Assembly (NCBI GenBank): GCA_002245135.1
Contig: NGBS01001166.1
Coordinates: forward strand, 186,001 to 250,000
DNA length: 64,000 nucleotides
Direction of reading: 5' to 3'
Source of the DNA: Proteromonas lacertae
Taxonomy: Eukaryota > Sar > Bigyra > Opalinata > Proteromonadidae
The notes beneath the pieces were generated by a model, which had not been told where the DNA came from, ran no database searches, and saw only the letters and a program-made list of their open reading frames with translations. Of the stretch, positions 11,068-23,303 are shown in pieces. A program made the translations under genes and the position numbers. Positions within the stretch are counted from its first letter, which is position 1. Each line of letters opens with the position of its first letter.

Positions 11068-11441
11068 GTGAGATATTGATGATTTAAAAAGATTTGATGA
11101 AGTTGAAATCTATTGGTTAAAACACTCAAACTCAAAAAAACACACTTCAATCAACCTGACATTTAGTTTGAATAATGTTTAAACAATGTACTAACCTTCT
11201 GATCTGCTTCACCTAATTGCTTTTTTAAAAGATGGAGCTGTAATCATCTTGATAAGTGAAAGACAGTTACCAAGTGTATTTTTCTAAACATGATATTTTC
11301 ATGCTATTGATCGATTTTTATCAGAAACATACCTAATAATCTATTCAATTACATACTTCGAAAAATCATCATTTTCAGGATTGAGCAGATCTTGTCCAAA
11401 ATAGTAGAAACGTAGAACCTAAAATTGTTCCATTTCGAAAA
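11068..11441. other. Divergent intergenic region, 374 bp
   Basis: No coding exon recognised. It probably holds the promoters and leaders of the Flower/TVP18-like and 14-3-3-like genes. It lacks an exact TCAARCC motif. Confidence 0.4.
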
Positions 11442-12110
11442 ATGGAGGAAGTGGATGATTTTATTAACTTGGCAGGTATAGCACTCAGTGTAAAACGATA
11501 TGATGATGCTAAAGATTACATTTCTGAATATACAAAAGCAGAATTAAAATTGAATGACGATGAAAGAACTATTTTTGGTCAAACATGGGGTTGTCTAATC
11601 AAAGAAAAAATAGAATGGAGAAATACATTATTAAAAAAGCTAGAAGAAGGAGACTCCGTCAAAGATACAATTGAAAAATGTATAAGTGATTTAAACACTT
11701 ACTTAATATCTCTGTGTAATGAAGGCCTTAGTATAATAGAAAAACAATTACAATTTCCTGATATTACACAACAAGATATTTTTCATTACAAAATCTTAGA
11801 AGCAGATTTTAATTATGTGCTGTATAAACTTCCAGGTGATAGTGTGAGTATTGATGATATTAAAAATCTATTTGATCAAGCATATCAAATGGGTGTTGAC
11901 AATTTTGAACCTGAGAATAATCTAATCTTACAATTAAGCTTAGATTATTCTCAATTTTTGATTGATCAGAATGAAAAGGAGAAGGCAAAGGTAATATTAC
12001 AGAAAGCGTCAGAAAGTAGTATTGATGATGATGCGTATGTGCTGGATTCATCATTTCAAAATTCATCGTTAATAGAACAAATAAACTATGTACTTAGTCA
12101 ATTAGAATAA
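11442..12110 (+). CDS. Divergent 14-3-3-like protein
   Basis: A single exon of 222 aa, slightly shorter than standard 14-3-3 (about 245). The fold signature is visible: an N-terminal RYDDAKDYISEY resembling the family's ERYDEM helix, DDERTIFGQTW matching EERNLLSVAY, FHYKILEADFNYVLYK matching FYYKMKGDYYRYLAE, and a C-terminal NLILQLSLDYSQFL matching IRLGLALNFSVFY. By-eye alignment suggests the Lys and two Arg of the phosphopeptide pocket are not conserved, while the Tyr may be. If so, it has 14-3-3 shape without canonical phospho-Ser binding. No targeting signal. Role unknown. Confidence 0.7.
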   Translation: MEEVDDFINLAGIALSVKRYDDAKDYISEYTKAELKLNDDERTIFGQTWGCLIKEKIEWRNTLLKKLEEGDSVKDTIEKCISDLNTYLISLCNEGLSIIEKQLQFPDITQQDIFHYKILEADFNYVLYKLPGDSVSIDDIKNLFDQAYQMGVDNFEPENNLILQLSLDYSQFLIDQNEKEKAKVILQKASESSIDDDAYVLDSSFQNSSLIEQINYVLSQLE

Positions 12111-12265
12111 AATTATTAATATGTAATAAGTTTTTGAATTTTAGTGTTTTTTTATATCCGTTTCTGGGATTTCAACAAATCAAATCGAGAGTCGTGTTCC
12201 AAACAAATTTTCTTTAATTTTTCTTATATATAGCCCTTTTAGTTATACATATTTCGTTATATTAT

Positions 12266-13557
12266 ATGCCAGAACCGTCGTCTGAACAGTTATCAATGTC
12301 ACCTATACCTGATTCAACGACAGAAACAAATAATGAAGGTATGTTTTTAATATCTAACGTGTCTAGGTTATGAGATGTATGATGACTTACATCCTTTAAT
12401 CGAAGATTCTTCTCATAACTTTGCAGAACTTGAATCGCCCTATTTATCTCACAGTCTGTCAAGATTAGCTTTAGAAAAGTGCTGTTCACCTTTATCACCT
12501 AATTTATCCATACCACAGCTATCTCCATTTAAATGGTCGCCAACAGATCAACAAATAGTAACTCCACCAAAGCTTCCAGATGCTTCACAATCATCATCAG
12601 ATTTAACAGTCAAAGAAGAGATGGAAGAAGATAATCCTCCTCCAGTAGCACCTTTGCCTGAAGAAAAATCACCACAATTACAACAAAAACCACAATCAGA
12701 GCCAGATCCTTTACCGCCACTATCTCCAGAATAATATCTTTTTTATGTATTTGTAATATTAATCTATATACTTCTTTAACATTTGTAATTATACTGAAGA
12801 TTCTGATTCAGATGATTCTGATATTAATTCAGACCAACCAAATCTAAGAAGATCAACAGTATATATATATTATAAAATATACTAATAATGATAGAGACAC
12901 AAACGATTCAAGAATCTAGTTGAAGTAGTAGGTTTTGAACCAAGAGAAGTGAAGCTAAGACATCCTCATAGATGGAGTGCAGAAGAAGATGAACATCTAA
13001 AAGCAGCAGTGAAGCTAATAGGTGAAAGAAACTGGAGAAAAATAGCAACAAGTATATTTATATATTTATATATTTTATTTTTTGTAATAATAGAAGTTCC
13101 AGGTAGAAATCATGTTCAATGTTTACAAAGATGGAAGAAAGTATTAGCTCCAGGCTTAAAGAAAGGTCACTGGTCTCCTTCAGAAGATGAGGTATTAGTC
13201 AATCTTTTAAAACAAGGAGTGAATAAATGGACAACTATTGCTGAACAAATACCAGGAAGAACAGCTAAACAATGTCGTGAAAGATGGAATAATCATCTAG
13301 ATCCTGCTGTTAATAAAGGTGAATGGACTCCTAGTGAAGATAAGATAATAATTGATGGTCATTATCAATATGGTAATAGATGGTCAGTTATTGCGAAGTT
13401 ATTACCAGGAAGGACAGAGAATGCTGTGAAGATAAGATGGAAGAGTTTGGATAGGAAAGAGAGGAAGAAGAATAGATTGATGTTGAAAGAACAGATTAAG
13501 AAGCAAGAGATGTTGATGAAAAATGGGAAGAAAGATACAATAAAGATTGAAAATTAG
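12266..13557 (+). CDS. Three-repeat MYB transcription factor (3R-MYB)
   Basis: Five exons (12266-12338, 12367-12733, 12795-12858, 12895-13051, 13094-13557) give 374 aa with exact phase closure. The intron at 12734-12794 is an AT-AC intron; the others are GT-AG of 28, 36 and 42 nt. Residues about 191-341 hold three MYB repeats: HRWSAEEDEHL, HWSPSEDEVLV and EWTPSEDKIII, each with the spaced tryptophans and a PGR turn. The N-terminal part is acidic and Ser/Pro-rich, a likely regulatory region. 3R-MYB proteins bind MYB recognition elements and often control G2/M genes; target genes here are unknown. Confidence 0.92.
12734..12794 (+). other. Minor-class (U12-type) AT-AC intron in the MYB gene
   Basis: Begins ATATCTTTTT (minor-class consensus ATATCCTTT), contains TTCTTTAAC at 12772-12780 (branch consensus TTCCTTAAC) about 15 nt before the end, and ends in AC. 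Without removal the frame stops at TAA (12732-12734). Removal joins an acidic region in frame to the exon leading to the MYB repeats. Confidence 0.85.
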
Positions 13558-13777
13558 TTAATATTTTTAGATTTCGTGAATTTAAATTTTCCTAAATAGC
13601 GTATTAATAATGTATGTATTCTATCATTTTCTACAGTTTAAGATGATAAAATATTGTGTTTTTATTTATTATGACATGTTTTTTCTTTATAATTTGACTT
13701 TTTGGGTTATTTTAAAATTAAATAAAAAAGTAAAATAATAGTAATAATAATTATCTCAAAACAATAATAAACTAAAA

Positions 13778-15774
13778 TCATTTCAATAATCTCATTGAAT
13801 ATCCAGCTAATAATTCACATCTTATCTGTTGTATATTTTCACTACTAATAAATTCATTTGGTTGTAACGAATTGATTAAGGTAATAAAATATTCATACTG
13901 TTCAACACTGTAAAGTTTAACATCATATCTTATCAACCATATATTTAATTTCATTAATTTAATTAACAAACTATACAATAATAATAATAATAATATAATA
14001 TACATTGTTGGATAATCTAATAATTTCAATATATCATATATTGATGATGTTATTGCTTCTGTATAATTATGAATTTTATTCTCATTGCTTTTATCATTTG
14101 GTAGTTTCTTCATTGCTATGTAATTACTAATAACTGAATAATATTTATTAAGTAATTCTAAATTAGGTATTAATTCACTATCACAATAACATAATTCATC
14201 CAATACCACTATTAATATATATATATATATATAATAAGTTAATAATATATACATTTAACTACATCTAAATCATTATTACCATACAAATTATCCAATAAAA
14301 CAGTTGCCAATACAGATACAATTAAATTATAATATTTCCCTCTCAAAAACCACATTACTGCATTTCCATATAAACCTTTATTTACACAATCAATTCCTCT
14401 GATTTTACATATTTCGTTTATATAATCTGAATAATGATATTGTTTAGAATAATGTATCAATAAACTAGCATCATTGTCATCAACGATTGGATAAGAATGA
14501 ATCAATTCTTTCTGTAATATATTATAAAATGATTTATTATTATTATCATCAATTTGTGAGTATATTTCAAGATATTGTAATGATATATAATAATAATTTC
14601 TACCATAAAACTGTAAAAATGAACAATAATCATTCATTATATATTCTCTTAAAGACATTTCATTAGATTGAATAGAGGGGATTAATCCAGCAGTTATCAT
14701 AATATCAGATATATGAAATATCAACCATGAGTCTTTATATCCCATTATAAACTTAATAATTTGACTCAAATCACCTTTTAATAACATCAATATTTTACTC
14801 TCCTCTTTAGTGTGATTATTATTCTTATTATTATTTAATTTTATACAATTCTCAACGGTACTTTGTAAAACGTTAATATCTATAACTGGTGAAGTGTAGA
14901 GTAATAAAGACACTAATATCTCCGACCATTTTGAACTTAATCTTGAAATAATTGTTTTATTACCTGATAATATATCAAATACTTTCATCCAATTATCATC
15001 TACTTCATATAAGTGTTTTAATGATATTAATATTGAATGAAAAGTTCTCCATTTCTTCTCATATAATATTCTGTCAGTAATATTGTTGATATACTGTGGA
15101 TGGGATTGTATTATCATTATTGTCTATATATATAATGAATTATATTGATTTCTATTATACTTTTTTGAAGATACTATCTTCATCTTTAGATTCTGGTGCA
15201 CTTTGTAATACTTCTATTGCTTCATTAAACTATATATATAAATATTATAATAATATATATACTCTTCCTCTAACTAATGCATTTGTCAGTTTATTCCAAT
15301 CAAATACAACTGGTGTATTTTCTATCACATTGTCTGTATACACCATTACTATCCATCTTATTATTTTGGAGATTTGAAGTTCATCTTCTGCTGGTGTGTA
15401 TATAGAAGAAAAATCTAGTAATGTAACCATGATTGTCAAATGATTGATTAAATCACGAGTTCGTCTATTTTCTGGTAAATTTTGCAATGATGCAAGTTCA
15501 TTATTTATAATTTCAATATATCGTTTGTAACATTGAGGGTATAAGACTTGAGGTGCAATTTCTATCATTATATTCACAATAATATACTATTATTAGCATT
15601 TTCTTTGTGGAATTGAACAAAAACTTTATAAGAGTTGTGAATTATTCTAGAGTATGAAGGATGGAGTGAATTTGATAGTAATGATGCTGATAAATGTCTT
15701 CCGTTATTCATATTGTAATATTCATCATTTTTATCAATATTACAAAAATCTATACCTAATGGATCAACTTCCAT
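13778..15774 (-). CDS. NUP85: Nuclear pore scaffold nucleoporin Nup85
   Basis: Six exons: 15588-15774, 15263-15561, 15161-15229, 14253-15123, 14004-14208 and 13778-13970. Introns are 26, 33, 37, 44 and 33 nt, giving 607 aa. The protein is all helical. The stretch SWLIFHISDIMITAGLIPS followed by LREYIMNDYCSFL and a WQ-like YYISLQYLEIYSQ resembles the central Nup85 region (AHLADLL...LRE...YA..L...DYL). Nup85 belongs to the Y-complex of the nuclear pore. The last intron (13971-14003) is a stop-free multiple of three, so it could be retained without breaking the frame. Divergent from XPD, with start codons 60 bp apart. Confidence 0.72.
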
Positions 15775-15793
15775 TTATAAAATGAAAATATAG

Positions 15794-15803
15794 CTCGGCT
15801 TGA
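15794..15803. promoter_or_regulatory. CTCGGCTTGA element between NUP85 and XPD
   Basis: Exact reverse complement of TCAAGCCGAG found between UTP18 and epsilon-COP at 19924-19933. It lies inside a 60-bp divergent gap. Confidence 0.45.
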
Positions 15804-15834
15804 TTGTTTTTACTTTAGAATAATTTATTGAGCT

Positions 15835-16544
15835 ATGCAATTTAAAATTGACGATTTAGATGTTATTTTCCCGTATCATACCCATTATTACATTCTTATA
15901 GATATGAAAAGATATATCCAGAACAATATAAATACATGAAGTCATTAAAAACAGCATTGGATGCTAAGGGACATGCTTTATTGGAAATGCCTACTGGTAC
16001 TGGTAAAACTGCCGCATTACTGTCATTAATTACTTCATATAAAGAAAAACATAAAGAAATAGGAAAATTCATTTATTGCACACGTACTGTGCATGAAATG
16101 GATCAATGTATAACAGAACTAAAGCAAATAGAAAACACAAGGAAATTAATGAAAGGTGATTCATATAAGTCACTATTAGGATTATGTCTTAGTTCTAGAA
16201 GTCATTTATGTATAAATGAAGAAGTAATAAATAGTGAAGATTATATTGATTCACTATGTCGAGGAAAAACAGCAAGATGGGTAAGACAACAATCCAAAAT
16301 AGAGCATCCAGATTCAATGGAAGGATTATGTGAATATTTTGAAAATTTAGATACATCCATAGATTCAATAGCTTTAAAAAGAACAATTTATTCTTTAGAA
16401 GATTTAAGGAATTTTGGCAAGTCAAAATCAATTTGTCCATACTTTCTAGCTAGACAAATGTTACTATATAGTGATGTAATTATATTCAATTATCAATATT
16501 TATTAGATCCAAAAGTATCATCTTTAATATCATCAGATTTAGAA

Positions 16545-16589
<45 letters not shown>

Positions 16590-18345
16590 GAATAGAAAGA
16601 ATGTATAGTTGTATTTGATGAAGCTCATAATATTGACAGTGTTTGTGTAGAATCATTAACAGTAATATTAGATACAAATATCATAAAGAAAGCTGAAAAA
16701 CAAATACATACTTTAGAATCAAAGGTACAAGATTGTGAAAGAAATCAATCCAATCGATTGAAAGAAGAATATTTGAAATTAATTGGTGAATTAAACAGCC
16801 AAACCACTGGCAATAATAATAACAGTAATAATAGCAATGAAGTAGTAATATCAGGAGGTGAAGAACCATTAGCTACACCAGTAATAACGAATGAAATATT
16901 ATCAGAAATTGTGCCAGGAAATATAAGAAAAGCAAAGAAGTTTATTGAAATATTAAGTACAATATTGGCATTTATAAAAGATAAAATATGCAGTGATACG
17001 AATACAGAGATGGAAACTCCATTGTCGTTTAGATTAACACTTCAACAAGTATATATATAATTTACTATTATATAATACTATATTTATATAGAAAACTGGT
17101 ATTGATGAAAGAGTATTAAAAGCATGTAGTGCAAGACTAAGTTCATTATTATTAACACTGCAAGCTACCAATTATGAAGAATTTCACGAACTTTCTGAGA
17201 TTGCTAATTTCTGCACTTTGATTGGAACATATTTAAAAGGATTTATGATAATTAAAGAAACTTACAATCCATTCAGTAAAAATGATAATATATTAGATCC
17301 AATCTACGAATTAGCTTGTTTAGATGCAAGTATTTCAATCAAACATGTGTTTGACTATTTCCAATCCGTTATTATCACATCTGGTACTTTATCACCAATA
17401 GAATTCTATCCCAAAATATTAGAATTCCAACCAAAACAAATAGAATGTTTTGAAATGTCAGTGCATCGTAATTGTCTTTGTCCTTTAGTAATATCTAAAG
17501 GAAGTGATATGAATGATATCACTACAAAATTCGATGTAAGACACGATAGTGCAATAGTTAGAAATTATGCAGATTTGCTATTATTATTAGCTAAGACAAT
17601 TCCTGATGGTATTACATGGTTTTTCCCTTCATATGATTATATGGAGTGGATAATTGGACAATGGGATGATATTGGTGTTTTAAAGAGTATAATGGAATAT
17701 AAATTAGTATTCTTTGAGACTAAAGATGCTGTAGAAACATCCTGTGCTTTGAATAATTATAGAAGAGCTTGTGATAGTGGAAGAGGAGGTATATTTCTAT
17801 CAATTGCAAGAGGGAAAGTAGCTGAAGGTATTAATTTTGATGGTCATTATGGAAGATGTGTTGTTATTTGTGGAATTCCATTTTTGTATATTTATTTATT
17901 TATTTATTTATTTTTATATGTAGATCCTCTGAATCAAAGTCGTTAGAAGCGAGAGAGAATTATTTAAGAAGTGAATATAATATCAATGAAAATGAATTCT
18001 ATATATTTGATGCAATGAGACAAGTATATTTTTTAAATTATTTTTGTTTTTATTTAGACTGCTCAATGTACTGGCAGAGTAATAAGAGGTAAGAATGATT
18101 ATGGTGTTGTTATCTATGCTGATAAAAGATATACAGAAGAAAAGAGGAAGAAATTACCTGTTTGGATCAATCAGTTCATGAAATCTGATTATACAGATCT
18201 TTGTCCTTTTGAAGCTGTTCAATTAATTAAGAAATATCTTAAAGAAATTGTTCAACCTGTTGATGATGAAGAAGCAGATATAAATGAATTATCATCTCTA
18301 ACTAAATCACAGTTGGAACAATACGTTAAGATTAATCATTTATAA
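15835..18345 (+). CDS. ERCC2: TFIIH DNA helicase XPD/Rad3
   Basis: Six exons (15835-15872, 15902-16544, 16596-17048, 17092-17885, 17924-18023, 18058-18345) give 771 aa; human XPD has 760. It is a 5'-3' iron-sulphur helicase of TFIIH, acting in nucleotide excision repair and promoter opening. Visible: the N-terminal FKIDDLDVIFPY, Walker A GTGKTAA, four cluster cysteines (HLCIN, SLCRG, GLCEYF, SICPYF), DEAH box (VVFDEAHNID), SGTLSP in motif IV, GKVAEGINFD and the C-terminal QCTGRVIRGKNDYG. All catalytic motifs are intact. Introns of 29-51 nt, one with a long AT run. Divergent from NUP85. Confidence 0.97.
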
Positions 18346-18439
18346 TTAATAGTATTTTGTAAGTCTTTTTTTTTATATTTAAATACCCCAATATATTTAA
18401 TAAGAATAACAATAAAACACAAAATTTTAACAAAAATGA

Positions 18440-19901
18440 CTATGCTTGTGAATAGTGATTTAATCTATACAACAATACTCTTCCTTTAGCATTTCCTATT
18501 GCTATATAACCACTATTTGGACTAAAGTCAACGTCATGAACATATTCTAATGGAGATTCTTTAGTAGGCCAGTTGGAATATACTGTCATTGTTGGTAAAT
18601 GAACTAATTTCAACTGATTCTTCTCAGAAAACGAATACATAGCCATAATTTGATTATCATGATTAAATTTAATACCGCCAACATAAGTTGTCAGATTTTT
18701 GAATGTTTTTAAGGGTTTTGGATTTTTTTCATTCACATTCTCCAATATATTTACATATACATTAACAATACCTGAATTAGAACCAACTGCACAATAACCA
18801 TTACTAGATACTGATATACAAGTGATTTTCATTGATCCTTCATCGTGAAATCTCTTTATACATTTATTTGTTTCTAAATTCCAAATGTAAACATCTCCTC
18901 CAACACCTCCTCCATATAAATACTGTGAATCTGTTGAAAATGTGACTGCGTAGACTGGACCATTGATTTTATAGTCATACAACCATCTATACGATGTACC
19001 ATCTATTAATATAATATATCCGTTACTGCCATAAAGTGCAATATATTTATAATCAGGTGAGACTGAGAATTTTGGATAACCATTTTCTTTTCTTCCCATT
19101 ATGTTTGGTATATTTTGTGATTTCCCTTCTTTTAAGTCATATACAAATATATTCTTTCTATCTTTACATATTGACAATATATTATCACCATTATTGATGA
19201 AAGATGATTGGATAATAGGAAAACCATCAAAAAATATACTATTAAATAGAATATTCTTTTTTCCATCTATTTTGAATATTCTTACAGTTTTATCAAAACC
19301 AGCTGTTAATAATAATTGACCTGATGGATGAAATTGAACAGATTGAATTACACACTATTGTATAAATAAAAAATAGAATTCATACTTTTGAATATTTGGA
19401 TATATTTGCATCTTTTAATCTTTGCACAGATATTATATTTGCTTCTAAAATTGTGGATTTTTTGTCTAAGGTTTTGGATGTAGAGTCTCTCATAAAAAAT
19501 TCTTCATCACTATCATCTGCTTCTGTCTTTTGTCTTTTTATATATTTTGCATTTGGATGTCTCATTTCATAACTATTATTGTAACAATTAATTCATCAAT
19601 AAAAATACAATTCTCGAAGTCTTTTATTATATTCTATACCATTTACATTCCTTTCTTCTTCTGATTTAAGTAGTTTTCTTGTTCTTCTTTTGTGTGATAT
19701 ATTAATTTCTGTATTTTCATCATCTTCATCTTGCCATACTGGAGAACCTTCTCTCTATTATTTATATAATCTTTAAAATACATTTTCTTCAAAATCTTCT
19801 TTTTCATCTGTTTCTATATCATTTTTACCAAACAGTGAGGATGTAAGTTCTTCATCTTCATCTTGATTGTAAATTACTTTCTCTGTTTCCTCGTTATTCA
19901 T
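18440..19901 (-). CDS. UTP18: U3 snoRNP / SSU-processome protein Utp18
   Basis: Four exons (19782-19901, 19609-19754, 19386-19572, 18440-19354; introns 27, 36 and 31 nt) give 455 aa. The acidic N-terminus, PVWQDEDDE, the basic EYNKRLRE segment and the C-terminal WD40 propeller match Utp18. The stretches NLTTYVGGIKFN, LKLVHLPTMTVYSNWPT and PNSGYIAIGNAKGRVLLYRL are close to the family consensus. It acts in 18S rRNA maturation in the nucleolus. The N-terminal acidic region is where Mtr4-recruiting motifs lie in yeast; I did not find a certain one here. Divergent from epsilon-COP, starts 60 bp apart. Confidence 0.93.
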
Positions 19902-19923
19902 GAAAATGCAAAACAATTTAACT

Positions 19924-19933
19924 TCAAGCCGAG
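19924..19933. promoter_or_regulatory. TCAAGCCGAG element between UTP18 and epsilon-COP
   Basis: Ten bases identical (reverse complement) to the element in the NUP85/XPD gap. It lies in a 60-bp divergent gap. Confidence 0.45.
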
Positions 19934-19961
19934 TTTTTTTATTTCTCAAAAATCCAAAATA

Positions 19962-20867
19962 ATGGCTGATGAGCTTTATTCAGTAAGAAATGCTTTTTGG
20001 TGTGGATGTTATAATGTATGCTTTATTATTTTCTATCGTTTTTAGGCTGCTATTAAGGAAGCCACAGAAATTGGCTTAGAAGATCCTTCTTTAGAACTAG
20101 AAAGAACTATTTTTTTATTCAGATCAAAAATAGCATTGGGACAATGCGAAGCTGTATTTGGTAGTATACCAGAAAACGATGATAGACCAGTTATTGCAGC
20201 CATTGCAATGGAAGCTTTAATTTTATTCAAGGAAGAGTTAAAATCAGAAATTTTACCTAAATTACAAGAGATTGCTGTAAATACTAACGATCCAGTGATT
20301 CAAGTTATTGCTGCTCAATTATACTATCGAGACAATGATGTAGTAACTGCACTCAGATTATTAACTAGTAAACAATCATTAGAATGTCTCGCATTACAAG
20401 CACAAATTCATTTATCCTTAAATCGAATTGATTCAGCATTAGCAATCTTAAAAACAATGCAAAGTATTGATGAAGATTGTGCTTTAACACAAATTGTCAA
20501 CTGTTTATACTTATTAGCTGTAAGAGGTCCAAAATTGAATGAAGTATTGTTAATTTCTCAAGATTTAATGGATCGTTTTGGTGAGTGTCCTAAACTGTAC
20601 AATATACAAGCTGCAGGACATTTATTACTTGAACAATATGAAGAAGCATTACCTGTTGCACAAAAGGCATATGAAGAAGATGCTCAAAATCCAACTACTA
20701 TGATGAATTTAGTCACATGCTCTCTTCATTTAAATAAAACTGATATTGTTTCAAGTGTTATTAGTAAAGTACTTGAAGGTAATCCTCTTCATCCAGCTGT
20801 AAAATTTGCTATGAGTTTTGATGAAGAATTTGAAGCTGCTAAGAAGAAGTTCCAAACTGCTAATTAA
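19962..20867 (+). CDS. COPE: Coatomer epsilon subunit
   Basis: Two exons (19962-20015 and 20046-20867; 30-nt intron) give 291 aa, the usual length. It is an all-helical TPR-like protein beginning DELYSVRNAFWCGCYN, typical of epsilon-COP (family start: LFDVRNAFYIGNYQ). VAAQLYYRDN-like VIAAQLYYRD, LQAQIHLSLNRIDSA and the C-terminal AYEEDAQNPTTMMNLVTCS fit the family. It caps the B-subcomplex of COPI, in Golgi-to-ER transport. Confidence 0.95.
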
Positions 20868-20988
20868 ACATTAAAAATAATATTATTAGATTCATTTGAT
20901 GTTTCTATTTTTAGTATGAAAGTACATAATTCAACAAACTGTTCATCAAGCTTATATTTAAAATCGGTTTTATTTTTTCTGTTACTAA

Positions 20989-21801
20989 ATGGAACTGTAT
21001 GAGTTAACTCCACCATTATGGGATGAAATAAAGAGCCGATTGAATCCTTCAGAATGGACTGAGGTACAAAGGATGCTTGGCTTTGATTTGATAAATGAGA
21101 ATCAAGTATTATATCTGCAATATAATTTCTATATTTGTATAGCAATTATATGAAGAAGCGAAATGTTTATTAGATATATTAGGAGAAGCTCAAATACAAA
21201 ATGAAGAATTGAGGGGAAGAGTAACCCAACACTCAATACTAGATGGAGCTGCTAAGTCATATCTAGAAAGACAAATATTAGATTTCATTGATCAGTTCAG
21301 AGTAAGACCAATAGCTCCAATTCTTGAATATCCTTTTTAAAAACAACACTAAAACATCCAGTTCCCTTAATAGAATATACTACTAAAGAAGAAAAGATAG
21401 TTAAATACATACAAAACAAAAATGCTAGTCCATCAAGGCCACAGTCAGCTTTATCTAGACCAGGCAGTGCATTCAGACCAGGTTCAAGTAGATCCTTTAA
21501 TAGTTGTCCTGAGCCTTATGCACCGTTAAGATCTATCTCAAAATCAATAAATGTATATTCTATAGATAAAGTAGCTGATCCATTGAAAGGTCTTTTGAGA
21601 GAAGAACAAGATAGGTATAATGAAGATATAGAGATGTTGAGAGAAGAATTAGAGAATGAAGTGACTTTTAAATGTGAAATTGAATCTGAGAAGAAAGAAC
21701 CATCTATAAAGGATATAAGAGCATTATCTCAGAAGCTGGAGAAGGAATTTAAGAATATTGATAATCCTGCACTTAATAATAACAATAATATTGAAACATG
21801 A
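20989..21801 (+). CDS. CCDC24-like coiled-coil protein
   Basis: Three exons: 20989-21105, 21143-21327 and 21381-21801. The first intron is GT-AG (37 nt); the second (21328-21380) is AT-AC. Total 240 aa with correct phase. The N-terminus LWDEIKSRLNPSEWTEVQRM followed by an ILG-like helix, a helical middle and an Arg/Pro/Ser-rich segment (SRPGSAFRPGSSRS) resembles CCDC24, a little-studied protein linked to cilia in animals. The C-terminus is Glu-rich coiled coil ending in an Asn run. The family call rests on pattern only. Confidence 0.6.
21328..21380 (+). other. Minor-class (U12-type) AT-AC intron in the CCDC24-like gene
   Basis: Begins ATATCCTTTTT, an exact match to the minor-class 5' site. 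It carries TTCCCTTAAT ending about 11 nt before the 3' AC. Phase 2 on both sides: removal joins the helical N-terminal part to the Arg/Ser-rich part in frame. No GT-AG choice of the size usual here does this; a 95-nt GT-AG intron from 21302 to 21396 would also close the frame. Confidence 0.78.
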
Positions 21802-21920
21802 AGTAATTGTTATTATTATATATGTAAATTATAATCTATTTATTTAATTCTTTATTTTATTGTTGTTGTGGAGGTGTATTATATAAATAAGCGAAAATAT
21901 ATAAATAAAATAAAAGCAAA

Positions 21921-23268
21921 TTACACATCTAAATTCTGTATTATTTTCATAACATCCTGTAAGTCATTTTTGTCAATTCCTATTAAACCATTTTCTTTTA
22001 ACTGAATATATCTATTATCTGCCGTTCTGATCATTATTCCTCTACTACTTATACTAGATATTTCCCCTTCTCCTTCTTCACCGTCATATTTATGAAAATA
22101 TACTTTATCGTTTTTCTTTAATTTGGTTAAATCACTCAATAACAATGGTTGAGTTGAAGGAGAATAATCTACTCTAGGCTTCTTTGCTGGAGGTAAATGT
22201 AAATAATCCTAAACTATTATTATTACCTGAATTGTCTGCTGTAGTTTTAATAACGTTCTTTTGTGGCGAAAAACTTGTATATTCTGGAGGTGAATCAGCA
22301 TTTGAATTAATATTATTATTATCATCATCGTCAGGTATAGTTTTTATAGGTGATGAAGAAAAAGCAGAGGACAACAAATCAGTACTTGCAAATTCAAAAT
22401 CAGTAGAATCAGCAACAGAAGTTGTTTTACTATTTGTATCTTTATTTGAAGTATTCTCACTATCAGAACCTTCATAAGATACTTCAACATTATTATTATT
22501 ATATTCATCCAAGTTCAAATTAGTAGAAGAAGATTGAGAAGTTGGCGGTGGTGGCGGTGGAGGGATAGATTTTAAAGGAGGTGACATAGATGGAAGTGGA
22601 GGTGATGATATATTTGATACATATTGACTTGATAATTGAGGCGATAAGTGAACAGGTTGAATTGGAGATTCTACAGGTGTTGATGGATTTGATGGTAGGT
22701 TCTTTTTAGATTGTTTTTTCATTAATGTTTTTAATAAATTGCTTGTTTTGGGTGGTTGAGATGATGTTACTAACGGTGAAGGTGTGGAAGATGGGTTGGA
22801 TTGGTTTATGATTGGCATATCTACAGAACTTGAATTACTATTATGTATAAGTTTATTACTTGGTATATTGGATGAAAAAGATTGCAGTTGTTGTATATCA
22901 TTTGATTGGTTATTACTATTATTAGAAGCTGATAGTACAATATCTTGAAATTGTGTAGACAAATGGTTATTATTATTATTATTATTATTAGCGAATGGGT
23001 TTTGTGGATCTTGATAACCTAACAGTGTTGAAGTTTGTGAATGATTTTCTGGAGATGCAGAGGATGAAGATATTGTATCTTGATTATCTAAGATATTATT
23101 GCTTTGATTGTCACTACTGTTGTTTAGTTTATTGTTATTGTCATCCAATGAGAAAGATGAACACCTGCTTCTATTTCCTTCTTTATTGCTACTATTAATG
23201 ATATTATCATTGTTATTATATGGTTGCATTGTTGGACTTAATTCAAATGCAGCAAACATAGGTGACTC

Positions 23269-23303
<35 letters not shown>

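Noticed and set aside
16545-16595. Long AT dinucleotide run
   Set aside because: Lies inside an XPD intron; similar runs are in introns of NAXD, NUP85 and the LRR gene. Simple-sequence expansion, not a separate element.
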